From Marinifaba aquimaris (lineage in GTDB: Bacteria; Pseudomonadota; Gammaproteobacteria; Enterobacterales; Alteromonadaceae), in NCBI RefSeq assembly GCF_013328345.1, contig NZ_JABULX010000039.1, forward strand, positions 1 to 35,814: 35,814 nt of DNA, given 5' to 3'. Under the pieces are notes generated by a model. The model saw only the letters and a list, made by a program, of their open reading frames with translations, ran no database searches and was not told where the DNA came from. This document shows positions 1 to 7,508 of this stretch, in pieces. How positions within the stretch are numbered: the stretch's first letter is position 1; every line of letters starts with the position of its first letter. Both the position numbers and the translations under genes were made by a program.

Positions 1-1
1 C

Positions 2-60
2 ATTATAGAGATCTAACTTCACCCGTCAACGCTTTTTTTGAAGTTTTTTAATAAAAATAT
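2..60 (-). promoter_or_regulatory. rRNA-operon type promoter firing leftward out of the window
   Basis: Read on the minus strand there is a -35 TTGACG (24-29), a 16-bp spacer and a perfect -10 TATAAT (2-7). Directly upstream of the -35 (about 33-60) lies an A/T-tract region like an rrn UP element. The 16-bp spacer and A-tracts are typical of rrn P1 promoters. In E. coli the rrnD operon lies immediately beside yrdA, which is the first gene here, so an rRNA operon just left of the window is expected. The transcript itself is outside the window, so the rRNA is inferred. Confidence 0.75.
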
Positions 61-147
61 GATCTTTTTTGTTTTTGGCTAAAAATCGCGCGAAACCTCT
101 AAAATAAAGGCCTTTTATGTTAACAAGGTGTTTCAAATCATGTCTTT

Positions 148-176
148 TTGCAGCTTATATACACTTAGATTATAAA
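148..176 (+). promoter_or_regulatory. candidate sigma70 promoter of yrdA
   Basis: TTGCAG (148-153), a 17-bp spacer and TATAAA (171-176) lie about 120 bases ahead of the yrdA ATG. The region is very A/T rich, so chance matches are likely. The rest of 61-295 holds no gene I can support. Confidence 0.35.
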
Positions 177-295
177 AACTCTATTTTTATAAGTTTTCTT
201 TTTATTGTCATATTTCAAACAACGGTATTTTGTTTTTATCGTTAGGCTAATTGTTTATTATCCACCTAACCTGTTTTATTAATCGGAACCTATCT

Positions 296-844
296 ATGAA
301 CCCTCTACGTAAATACCAAGGTATTACTCCTACTATTGGTGATGACTGTTATATTGATCCTGCCTGCATATTAGTTGGTGATATTACAATTGGTCGTGAC
401 TCAAGTGTTTGGCCTTTAGTTGCTGCACGAGGCGATGTTAATAAAATTACCATTGGCGATCGCACTAATGTTCAAGATGGGGCGGTATTACATGTTACCC
501 GCTCTTCTTCATCTAACCCTGATGGCTATCCACTTGTTATTGGTAACGATGTAACACTTGGTCACAAAGCAATGTTACACGGCTGCACTTTAGGTGATCG
601 TATATTAGTGGGAATGGGGGCAATTATTTTAGATGGTGCAGTCATTCAAGATGATGTCATGATTGCTGCAGGCGCTTTAGTTTCACCGGGCAAAGTCTTA
701 GAGAGTGGTTATCTATATAGAGGGAGTCCAGCTAAGCAAGCTAGGCCTTTGACTGCAGCAGAAATCCAATTCTTAAAGCAGTCTGCTGATAATTATGTAT
801 TAACTAAAAACGAATACTTAGATGATTTAGCAGACCAAGCCTAA
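296..844 (+). CDS. yrdA: gamma-class carbonic anhydrase-like hexapeptide protein YrdA
   Basis: This is a left-handed beta-helix protein of the gamma carbonic anhydrase family. Hexapeptide repeats run through about residues 10-145 (IGDDCYI, ITIGRDSSVW, VTLGHKAML). Three histidines, H66, H90 and H95, sit where the family binds metal. From the ATG at 296 the product is 182 aa, close to E. coli YrdA (184 aa). An in-frame TTG at 251 would add 15 hydrophobic, non-family residues; GGAA upstream of 296 favours the ATG. It is the first gene beside an outward rrn promoter, as in the rrnD-yrdA arrangement of enterobacteria. Enzyme activity of YrdA homologues is uncertain. Confidence 0.9.
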   Translation: MNPLRKYQGITPTIGDDCYIDPACILVGDITIGRDSSVWPLVAARGDVNKITIGDRTNVQDGAVLHVTRSSSSNPDGYPLVIGNDVTLGHKAMLHGCTLGDRILVGMGAIILDGAVIQDDVMIAAGALVSPGKVLESGYLYRGSPAKQARPLTAAEIQFLKQSADNYVLTKNEYLDDLADQA

Positions 845-874
845 ACTTGGTCTAGTGATTCACTGCAATAGTGT

Positions 875-1105
875 TTATATGTGAAGGTGAATTTCTTCAC
901 CTTCTAATTCATTTTCCTCTAGCCAAAGCTCAGTAACTTCTTCTAGATCATACTTGGTACAAGTATCGATACTTGCCTGGTGTTTAAGTTGTGGAGAGTG
1001 AAAATAGATCGTCACCATCTGACCCGACACCATACCAGTAAGGCGCCAGGCATCCGCTTCTTTATCAAAAGTTAAATCGTCATTAAATAAGATGGCTTGG
1101 TTCAT
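875..1105 (-). CDS. yrdB: DUF1488 family protein (YrdB-like)
   Basis: A 76-aa acidic protein matching the DUF1488/YrdB family in size, sequence character (MNQAILFNDDL start, DAWRLTG in the middle, acidic tail) and position. It starts 18 bases after the aroE stop on the same strand, so aroE and yrdB are probably cotranscribed. It converges with yrdA with a 30-bp gap. The function of the family is unknown. It is a little shorter than E. coli YrdB (85 aa). Confidence 0.85.
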   Translation of the reverse strand: MNQAILFNDDLTFDKEADAWRLTGMVSGQMVTIYFHSPQLKHQASIDTCTKYDLEEVTELWLEENELEGEEIHLHI

Positions 1106-1123
1106 GTTCTTTTTACTCTAACG

Positions 1124-1936
1124 TTACGATTGGCGCAGCGCTTGGATAACCGTTTGTGTTTCTGGTTTTACTTCGCGCCAGATCTCAAAACTGACAGCCG
1201 CTTGCCCTACTAACATTCCTAAGCCATCTAACGATGTTTGACAACCATTACTCAGTGCCCATTCAACAAAAACAGTTGGTTTATTGCCATAAGCCATATC
1301 ATAAGCAAATCCACCTTGGCTGAAGATTGTTGCCGGTACAGGTGGTAACTCATCAGATAAGCTAGCCGATGTTGAATTGATGACAACGTCAAACCCGGTA
1401 CTTTGCTCCAACTCTTTTTCTGTCATTGCTGTAATATTGCCATAATCAGCAAAATGTTCAGCTAAGTTTTGCGCTTTGCTATGCGTTCTATTGAAAATGA
1501 CTAATTGCTCTGGCTGACAATCTAACAAAGGTTTAATCACACCTCGAGCGGCACCGCCAGCACCTATGAGTAATATTCGCTTATTCAGTGGTGCTTGATG
1601 ACTTTGTAGATCATTTACTAAACCCGCACCATCTGTGTTATCTGCGCTGATTGTTCCATCTTCATTAAAGGTTAATGTATTGACGGCTTCAGCAAGTTGG
1701 GCTCGTTCCGAAATGTGGTCAGCTACTTTAAAAGCATCTTCTTTAAATGGCACAGTCACATTACAGCCTTTACCACCGTCGGCGACAAAGGTATTAACGG
1801 CCTCAGCAAACTGGCCAATTTCAGCTTTAATCGCCGTGTATTGCAAAGCTTGCTCAGTTTGCTTAGCAAACTCAGTGTGAATGAGTGGTGATTTCGAGTG
1901 GCTAATTGGGTTACCAAAAACGGCGTATTTATCCAT
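1124..1936 (-). CDS. aroE: shikimate dehydrogenase (NADP+)
   Basis: Reduces 3-dehydroshikimate to shikimate with NADPH in aromatic amino-acid synthesis, in the cytoplasm. The substrate domain shows SHSKSP (residues 12-17), NVTVPFKE with the catalytic Lys65, and NTDGAG with Asp102. The NADP Rossmann domain has GAGGAA (125-130) and NRTHSKA, the usual NRT phosphate-recognition loop. Length 270 aa is normal. The ATG at 1936 has a GGA ribosome site 7 bases upstream. yrdB follows in the same direction, as in E. coli. In E. coli tsaC precedes aroE; here tsaC lies about 10 kb away, so the block has been opened. Confidence 0.97.
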   Translation of the reverse strand: MDKYAVFGNPISHSKSPLIHTEFAKQTEQALQYTAIKAEIGQFAEAVNTFVADGGKGCNVTVPFKEDAFKVADHISERAQLAEAVNTLTFNEDGTISADNTDGAGLVNDLQSHQAPLNKRILLIGAGGAARGVIKPLLDCQPEQLVIFNRTHSKAQNLAEHFADYGNITAMTEKELEQSTGFDVVINSTSASLSDELPPVPATIFSQGGFAYDMAYGNKPTVFVEWALSNGCQTSLDGLGMLVGQAAVSFEIWREVKPETQTVIQALRQS

Positions 1937-2032
1937 GGAAAATCCAGCTTGTAATCGTTATTTTTTAATGTGGCTAATTTTAACCTAATTGCTTGATGGT
2001 GAACATAATAGAAGTCAGCTTGCATAGGTCAG

Positions 2033-2584
2033 CTAATAAGGAATGACATAAAGTAACTTTTTGCCTAAGAAAGAGTGGCTGTATTTGACTTCAACTCTCT
2101 GCCCAATATGAACCTCATTCCATTCAAGTAATGGACGCTTACACAAAACACCATATTCATCTTGAAAAGATTCAAGTCTAAGGCATCTATCGAGTTGCTT
2201 AGTATGATATTTATCTAATACCCAAGTGACTTCGGTCGTTGCTGACGCTAATGATAGATGTAGTAAATACCCAAACCCAAAATGCAACGTTGTATTCAAA
2301 AAAAAGCAGATAAAGGCGACCTTCACAGGGAAGAGCCATTTTGATGTTTGGCTTCTAAAAGCGTCACTGTCGTAAGGGTTGTGTTCAGAGCGAACCACCT
2401 TGTAACTGACACTCACGATATAAATACTGAAGGCTAATAAAGGTAAAAACATCCACTCTATAATGTGCTCTGCTATTACATAGCTTTCGCCGAATATAAC
2501 CACAATAGGGCCGAAAAACATCAAAAAAAGGGCAACCGAAAACAAAGTCTGCCTTAAATGGTCATGCCACTTTTGTCTAAACAT
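2033..2584 (-). CDS. uncharacterised membrane protein, three predicted TM helices
   Basis: I do not recognise the family. The 183-aa protein has hydrophobic helices at about residues 12-33, 42-61 and 86-110, then a soluble C-terminal part of some 70 residues with two cysteines (RCLRLE and VLCKRP) and the sequence WNEVHIGQRVEVKYSHSFLGKK. The ATG at 2584 is preceded by AAAGGAATT, a good ribosome site. It lies between the haemoglobin gene (38-bp gap) and aroE (96-bp gap) on one strand, so it may be transcribed with them. The tail resembles a small beta-domain that follows membrane anchors in other proteins, but this is a guess. Confidence 0.7.
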   Translation of the reverse strand: MFRQKWHDHLRQTLFSVALFLMFFGPIVVIFGESYVIAEHIIEWMFLPLLAFSIYIVSVSYKVVRSEHNPYDSDAFRSQTSKWLFPVKVAFICFFLNTTLHFGFGYLLHLSLASATTEVTWVLDKYHTKQLDRCLRLESFQDEYGVLCKRPLLEWNEVHIGQRVEVKYSHSFLGKKLLYVIPY

Positions 2585-2622
2585 TAAAACTCAATTCCTT
2601 TTGTTTCTCTAAAGCTTAGTGA

Positions 2623-3048
2623 TTAACCATGCGAGACAGGGCAAGTATCAGTATTTTTCATATGATGCGCTAACTTAGTGATTGGCTCGCGTATCGCCTC
2701 TCTTGCTTCATCGTGTTTAACCGTTTGATCAAGTGCTTTATTCATGCAGTAAAGCCATTGCTCGATCATTTGGTCGTCTACTTTAAATGGCAAATGACGA
2801 GCTCTTAACATAGGGTGACCGTATTTTTCTTCAAATAAACCTGGGCCACCTAACCAACCCGATAAAAATTCGAAAAACTTTTCGCGAATTTTATCCATAG
2901 GCTGTGGATGAATAGCGAGTAATTCTTTGGCAAACGGGTCTGTTTGCATAATGTCGTAGAAAGTATTAGCTAAGAGGAGGGTTCCTTTCTCACCGCCAAT
3001 GGCTTGATAAGCGGTCTTGGGTTTGCGATTAAATAAATTACCTAACAC
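2623..3048 (-). CDS. group 2 truncated haemoglobin
   Basis: A 141-aa 2-on-2 globin that binds haem and O2 or NO. Family marks are a probable B10 Tyr31 in TFYDIM, the GGPGLF turn, the YGHPMLRARH segment with proximal His85, and Trp98 (G8), which is typical of the group 2 (HbO/YjbI-like) class. The tail ends CPVSHG, so a Cys and a His sit at the extreme C-terminus. The start is GTG (3046-3048); no ATG lies nearby upstream. The gene precedes an unknown membrane protein on the same strand. NO or O2 handling is inferred from the family; the ligand cannot be read from sequence. Confidence 0.9.
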   Translation of the reverse strand: MLGNLFNRKPKTAYQAIGGEKGTLLLANTFYDIMQTDPFAKELLAIHPQPMDKIREKFFEFLSGWLGGPGLFEEKYGHPMLRARHLPFKVDDQMIEQWLYCMNKALDQTVKHDEAREAIREPITKLAHHMKNTDTCPVSHG

Positions 3049-3062
3049 GTGAATACTCTACA

Positions 3063-3102
3063 ACAATAAAAGAGCAGCGATTATAACAAAAACCGCTGCT
3101 CT
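3063..3102 (-). terminator. Rho-independent terminator of the thioredoxin-like pair
   Basis: On the minus strand AGAGCAGCG (3094-3102) pairs perfectly with CGCTGCTCT (3071-3079) and is followed by TTTTATTG. It comes directly after the stop at 3131, before the haemoglobin gene. Confidence 0.75.
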
Positions 3103-3130
3103 GAGTTATCGCTGCTAGTTATAACTTGGA

Positions 3131-4099
3131 TTAGTGCAACCTATCACCCCGGCTGACAATCTTGCCTTGGCTATCTAACTCTATTTGATAAGGCGTAGCA
3201 AAAACATCAAAGTGTTTAAATAGCTGATTTTGATAATCAAACGCTAAAGGCAATGTTAACTGATATTTTTCAGCAAAGGCCTTAGCATGTTTTTCATCAA
3301 CATAATAAGAATTCACAACCGCAAGCCATGCTTGAGTAGGCTGTGTTGCCACCATTTGATTGAGTTTATCAAGTTGGTTTTCACAATCGGGAAATTGCGG
3401 CATAGGACACAAGCTATCGATAAATACCAATTTGATCGTTTTGTCCTTTGATAATGTTTGCCATTGCTCAGTTAAGTTAAAAGTTTGACCTGTTAGTAAG
3501 GTGAAATCGAGTTCATTGAGCTGCTTTGGTTCATTGGATGTCATTACATCCGTTTTATTCACGTTACTTGATAGCGCAATGCCTACTAATTTTTGTTCCG
3601 GATACCTTTGTTGTAACCACGTCTCTAACTGAGCTTGCTCACCTTTAAATAACACTTGGCCGTTATCGATAACTAAATGAAGCCCTTGCTGCCACACACC
3701 GAGTTGACGCATTAGGGTATATTGACGGTCTAATACCAGAGGTTTAGTCATCGGATAGTGACTAACAAATTCGTCTAATTGCGCTTTTGTCACATTAAAT
3801 TCAGGTTGTAACCAAATTTGCTGACTCTGTTGTTTAAAACTATCGGGTAAGCGGCTGACAAAATTAATATGGCTATCGATACTGCCAGAGTATTCATACC
3901 AAATATCAAAAATAATCAAATGCTGAAGTTTATCCTTATCTATATCGACTGGCTTGCCATCAATGCCTGTCAATTCAGGCCAAGTTAACCCAGCTGATGA
4001 AGTATGAGTATCGACATCTTTTTCAGTTTGCGCCCAGCTAAATGCAGTGACATAACCTAAAAGAGCCAATAGAATAATAATCAAGAATGGTTTATTCAT
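3131..4099 (-). CDS. exported protein with two thioredoxin-like domains, first one degenerate
   Basis: The 322-aa protein starts with a signal or anchor sequence (residues 4-23). Two thioredoxin-fold units follow. In the first (about 36-165), the active-site position reads FDIWYEYSGS (64-73), with no cysteines. In the second (about 196-320) it reads SLCPMPQFPDCE, with Cys231 and Cys239 seven residues apart instead of CxxC, and ATPYQIELD supplies the cis-Pro loop. I chose the ATG at 4099 because AGAAGGGGC lies just upstream and the signal sequence begins there; a longer in-frame start at 4153 would run deep into the upstream gene. It overlaps the upstream thioredoxin gene by 8 bases, so the two proteins are translationally coupled and probably act together in the periplasm. 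The substrate is unknown. Confidence 0.8.
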   Translation of the reverse strand: MNKPFLIIILLALLGYVTAFSWAQTEKDVDTHTSSAGLTWPELTGIDGKPVDIDKDKLQHLIIFDIWYEYSGSIDSHINFVSRLPDSFKQQSQQIWLQPEFNVTKAQLDEFVSHYPMTKPLVLDRQYTLMRQLGVWQQGLHLVIDNGQVLFKGEQAQLETWLQQRYPEQKLVGIALSSNVNKTDVMTSNEPKQLNELDFTLLTGQTFNLTEQWQTLSKDKTIKLVFIDSLCPMPQFPDCENQLDKLNQMVATQPTQAWLAVVNSYYVDEKHAKAFAEKYQLTLPLAFDYQNQLFKHFDVFATPYQIELDSQGKIVSRGDRLH

Positions 4100-4607
4100 T
4101 TGATGCCCCTTCTGAGAAAGCAAGTTGCGTAGCTTGTTGATTAAGCAGGTCATCTAATTTATCTGTTGCTAAATAAGTGCGGTATTTAATCTGGCCTGTT
4201 TTGTCGATAAGGATATGATGCGGTGTGCCAATAACACCAAATTGTTGCGTCAGCTGCCCTTGTTCATCAAAGATAGTGGCAACTTGATAACCTTCTTTTT
4301 TGTAGAGCGTATTAATATTGGCAACCGAGTCACTGATACCTACATTAATGGCGATCACTTTAATATCATCGCCATAAGTATCATCTATATGTTGCAAGTG
4401 TGGCATTTCAGCCAAGCAGTAATGGCACCATGTCGCCCAAAATTTTAAATACACAGCTTGTTTACCCAAATAATCATTTAGGTCTATCTGTTCTCCGGCA
4501 AGCGTTGTTGCCTTAAACGCAAACTGTTCAGATGTTTTAGCTTGTAGTTGGTGACTCAGCACCAAGCTGCAAATAATGATAAAGCTGTATAGTTTGATGT
4601 AGCGCAT
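4092..4607 (-). CDS. periplasmic TlpA/ResA-like thiol-disulfide oxidoreductase
   Basis: The 171-aa protein has an N-terminal signal sequence (hydrophobic to about residue 19, likely cut near LQA-K) and a thioredoxin fold with FWATWCHYC, the redox pair being Cys61 and Cys64. IGTPHHILID carries the cis-Pro. Such proteins reduce or transfer disulfides in the periplasm, for example in cytochrome c maturation. The ATG at 4607 has GGAGAG 5 bases upstream; the longer frame from 4658 adds a non-signal-like extension. It is the first gene of a two-gene unit and is divergent from a CadC-type regulator, so that regulator may control it. Confidence 0.88.
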   Translation of the reverse strand: MRYIKLYSFIIICSLVLSHQLQAKTSEQFAFKATTLAGEQIDLNDYLGKQAVYLKFWATWCHYCLAEMPHLQHIDDTYGDDIKVIAINVGISDSVANINTLYKKEGYQVATIFDEQGQLTQQFGVIGTPHHILIDKTGQIKYRTYLATDKLDDLLNQQATQLAFSEGASNE

Positions 4608-4696
4608 ATCGCTCTCCACTTTAAAGTTAAAAACTGAGCTGCCAACATTCATTGGCAATATGCAGTCAGTTATAACGAGTGGCTTAGATTTGATAT

Positions 4697-4737
4697 CAAA
4701 TTTGGATAAAATCTAGCTCAAATCTTTCTCAAATTTG
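4697..4737. promoter_or_regulatory. pair of CAAATTTG palindromes between divergent genes
   Basis: The perfect palindrome CAAATTTG occurs at 4697-4704 and 4730-4737. The start-to-start distance is 33 bp, about three helical turns, in the 253-bp space between the thioredoxin gene and the CadC-like regulator. A third half-match (CTCAAATC) lies between them. They may be regulator sites, but in A/T-rich DNA they could be chance. Confidence 0.3.
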
Positions 4738-4860
4738 TCTTTTTTGCTCTGTATTTAAGCGATTTAGCCAATATTTTAAGACCGAATAAGATGAATCAAT
4801 TTGAGTTTTGTCCTCGCTATCCAATAAAATGAAAGTCCATTAGGCGTAATAGAAATCGAC

Positions 4861-7362
4861 ATGACAATAAGCCAATACCAATTTGATGAGTTTGTTTTTG
4901 ATACCGAAAAAGGTTGTTTGTTTTCACATAATGAACAGGATGAATTGGTAGAGGTAAAAATACGCCATAAGGTTGCAGAGCTACTACAGTACTTAATTGA
5001 ACACGCAGACTCTGTAGTCAGTAAAGATGAGTTACTGGACAACTTATGGGCTAATGACTATCGAGAAGCGGCGCTAACACAAAGTATCGGCGAGTTGAGA
5101 AAGGCATTAGGAGACAGCGCCAAAGCATCGATTTACATCAAAACATACCCACAACGCGGTTATCAATTTGTTGGAATTGCTGAGCCTTGTGATATCTCAT
5201 TGCCCGCACAGAAAAAAGAAGTACAGCTTGATTTAGTTGATGCCGTAGCAAGTGCCGAAGCAGCTGAAGCCAAAGCGCAATTAGAACAAACCCAAGCACA
5301 GAGTGACCAAGAGTCACCACAAAACAAACATCAAATTACCAGTATTAATATAGCAATAGGCATCGTCTTTGTTGCTATTGTTTGGTTCTTCTTAAATTTG
5401 AATACGGATAATCAACCTGCGCCTGACGTACCCGATAAGCCCGTCAGCACAGATACAAAAACGGCAACAGCTGAAATAGAGCACTTGCTGGTTTTACCTT
5501 TTATCAATCAAACCCAAGACCCCAATATGCGCTGGTTAGAATTGGGGCTAGCCGATATGCTCGCTATCGATATACAAAGCTCTTTACCTAGTACTTCTAC
5601 TTCACATTCTCCCAACCATACCTTGCAAATTATTCCTCCAGCCACCGCCAGCCAGTTAGTCTTACAATCCAACCTCAACTGGCCAAGCTTACCGGTTAAC
5701 ATTCAGAGCCTACTAAAAAAGCAAAATTTTGATGTTGCGCTATTTGCCGCAGTGAGGTTAGTCGACGGACAACAGGTACTCGATTATCAATTAATTTTTG
5801 CCGATGGCACAATCGAACAAGCAAGCTTAACTTATGAGTCATTAGTGGCTAATACCCATGTCATTAGTCAGCAAGTTTTATCTGCACTGCAGCCAAAAGA
5901 ACAACACTCCAACCCATTACCAGCACTAGACCCAATTGCAGGCCAAGCCATTGCTCAAGGCATGCAAGCACTTAGAACAAGTGGCCCCATTGAAGCAGAA
6001 CGTTATTTTAGAGCAGCACTTGCCATCACAGATGAAGCTTGGGTTAATGCATTTTTAGCACAAAGCCTGTATCAACAAGGGAAATGGCGAGATGCCGAAA
6101 CGTTACTTCAAGCGATTCCTGTATCGAGTCAACTACAAGACTCAAGCTTGGCGGCCTTTATCAAATACTACCAAGCAGAACTTGCATGGCGACGTGGTGA
6201 TGCGGATCACCACAAAGCAATTGCTAAAGCCATTGAAAAAGCTGAAGCGGCGAATGATCACAAGCAAATTGCGCGAGCCTACAAATTACAGGCTAACCTC
6301 TCATGGCAGAATATGGACTGGGATAAACACAGTTATTGGTTAAATAAAGCAGATAGCCTATTAAGAATTGATAACGACCTTGCCCAGTCTGCTGATCGCT
6401 TCTTTTACATAGGCCACCCAACCAATACCGGTTTGGAAAAGTCACCCAATAATGACTTATCGCAAAACAAACGAGCCTTGCAAACTGCACTTAACTATTA
6501 CCAAAAGTTAGATCACCAAGCGCAAGTGGCTGCTACAGAGTTAGCGATTGCGCAAAACTACAAATTTGATTTACCGGAAAGAGAAAGGGCACTCAATGCT
6601 GCCATTGAGCAGTATCAGCAGCTCAATATGCCATTTGAATTGGCGCAAAGTTATATTTATGCCGGATTTTATCAACTGCAACTGCATCAAGGGCTAAAAG
6701 CAGCTGCGTTTTTTAGCCAAGCTCGACAAATCGCAACAGCGCTAAACGCTCAACCCACCTTAGATATGCTCGACTTTTATGATGCGTTTGCGTTAATGGA
6801 TCAAGGTTTAGAGCAACGCCAATTAGGCAAACACAGCCAAGATAAAGCCAAATTGGCACAAGCTAAAACATTGCTTGAGCAGTTTAACCAAGTCACTCAA
6901 GACAAAGTGATGCAAACCAGTAGCTTAGTATTTTTAGGTTGGATTTATGCCGACCTTGGACAAAATGAGCTCGCTATCGCACATTTAATGCGTGCAGAGC
7001 AGCAAGCTGAACGTTTGGCATTACCTGTTACTGCAAACTATGCCCGTTATTCACTGATGTATATTCACCTACAGCAAAAAGACTATCAAACCGTTATAAA
7101 GCTCGGAGAAAAGCCAATTGAAACGGCACTGCAAGCTAACTATTTAGCAAGAGCTTATTACCAAGCCGAGCAAACCGATAAAGCAGTATCAGTATTAACC
7201 GACTTTAAAACCTATTCACCTGAGCTTTGGCAAACAGAACAAGCAGACAAGCTCAGTTATTATCAAGCTCGCTTGACTGGCCAAGACACACCAATCACAG
7301 GTGTACTAGCCGATGAAGCTAAACCTCACTTAGTCTATTGCGAATCAGATTGGCTAATGTAA
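4861..7362 (+). CDS. CadC/ToxR-type membrane-bound transcriptional regulator with TPR periplasmic region
   Basis: Residues 1-106 form an OmpR/PhoB-type winged helix (KDELLDNLW, LTQSIGELRKALGD, and the typical end YPQRGYQFVG). A linker rich in Ala, Glu and Gln follows, then one transmembrane helix at about 162-180. The periplasmic part begins with a segment of the kind found after such regulators (LLVLPFINQT, WLELGLADMLA) and continues as helical TPR-like repeats from about residue 360 to 800. DNA binding from the membrane in response to a periplasmic signal is known for CadC/ToxR relatives; the signal here is unknown. The ATG has only a weak ribosome site. It is divergent from the thioredoxin-like pair, a plausible target. 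Confidence 0.88.
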   Translation: MTISQYQFDEFVFDTEKGCLFSHNEQDELVEVKIRHKVAELLQYLIEHADSVVSKDELLDNLWANDYREAALTQSIGELRKALGDSAKASIYIKTYPQRGYQFVGIAEPCDISLPAQKKEVQLDLVDAVASAEAAEAKAQLEQTQAQSDQESPQNKHQITSINIAIGIVFVAIVWFFLNLNTDNQPAPDVPDKPVSTDTKTATAEIEHLLVLPFINQTQDPNMRWLELGLADMLAIDIQSSLPSTSTSHSPNHTLQIIPPATASQLVLQSNLNWPSLPVNIQSLLKKQNFDVALFAAVRLVDGQQVLDYQLIFADGTIEQASLTYESLVANTHVISQQVLSALQPKEQHSNPLPALDPIAGQAIAQGMQALRTSGPIEAERYFRAALAITDEAWVNAFLAQSLYQQGKWRDAETLLQAIPVSSQLQDSSLAAFIKYYQAELAWRRGDADHHKAIAKAIEKAEAANDHKQIARAYKLQANLSWQNMDWDKHSYWLNKADSLLRIDNDLAQSADRFFYIGHPTNTGLEKSPNNDLSQNKRALQTALNYYQKLDHQAQVAATELAIAQNYKFDLPERERALNAAIEQYQQLNMPFELAQSYIYAGFYQLQLHQGLKAAAFFSQARQIATALNAQPTLDMLDFYDAFALMDQGLEQRQLGKHSQDKAKLAQAKTLLEQFNQVTQDKVMQTSSLVFLGWIYADLGQNELAIAHLMRAEQQAERLALPVTANYARYSLMYIHLQQKDYQTVIKLGEKPIETALQANYLARAYYQAEQTDKAVSVLTDFKTYSPELWQTEQADKLSYYQARLTGQDTPITGVLADEAKPHLVYCESDWLM

Positions 7363-7508
7363 TTAATAAAAATGATAAGTAACTGTTATTGCTATTATTT
7401 TTACCACCAGTCAAAAGTTGTTACTTTTTACTTCATCATATTCAATAAGAAACTTTTATAATTCACTGCTTATTTTTTAATTTCGTAAGACAAAAATAAA
7501 TCGACCTG

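Noticed and set aside
1756-2025. An 89-codon minus-strand frame overlapping the start of aroE.
   Set aside because: It overlaps the catalytic part of aroE in another frame and has no recognisable protein features.
4776-5042. A minus-strand frame over the start of the CadC-like gene.
   Set aside because: It is antisense to the conserved winged-helix domain, with low-complexity Ser-rich translation.
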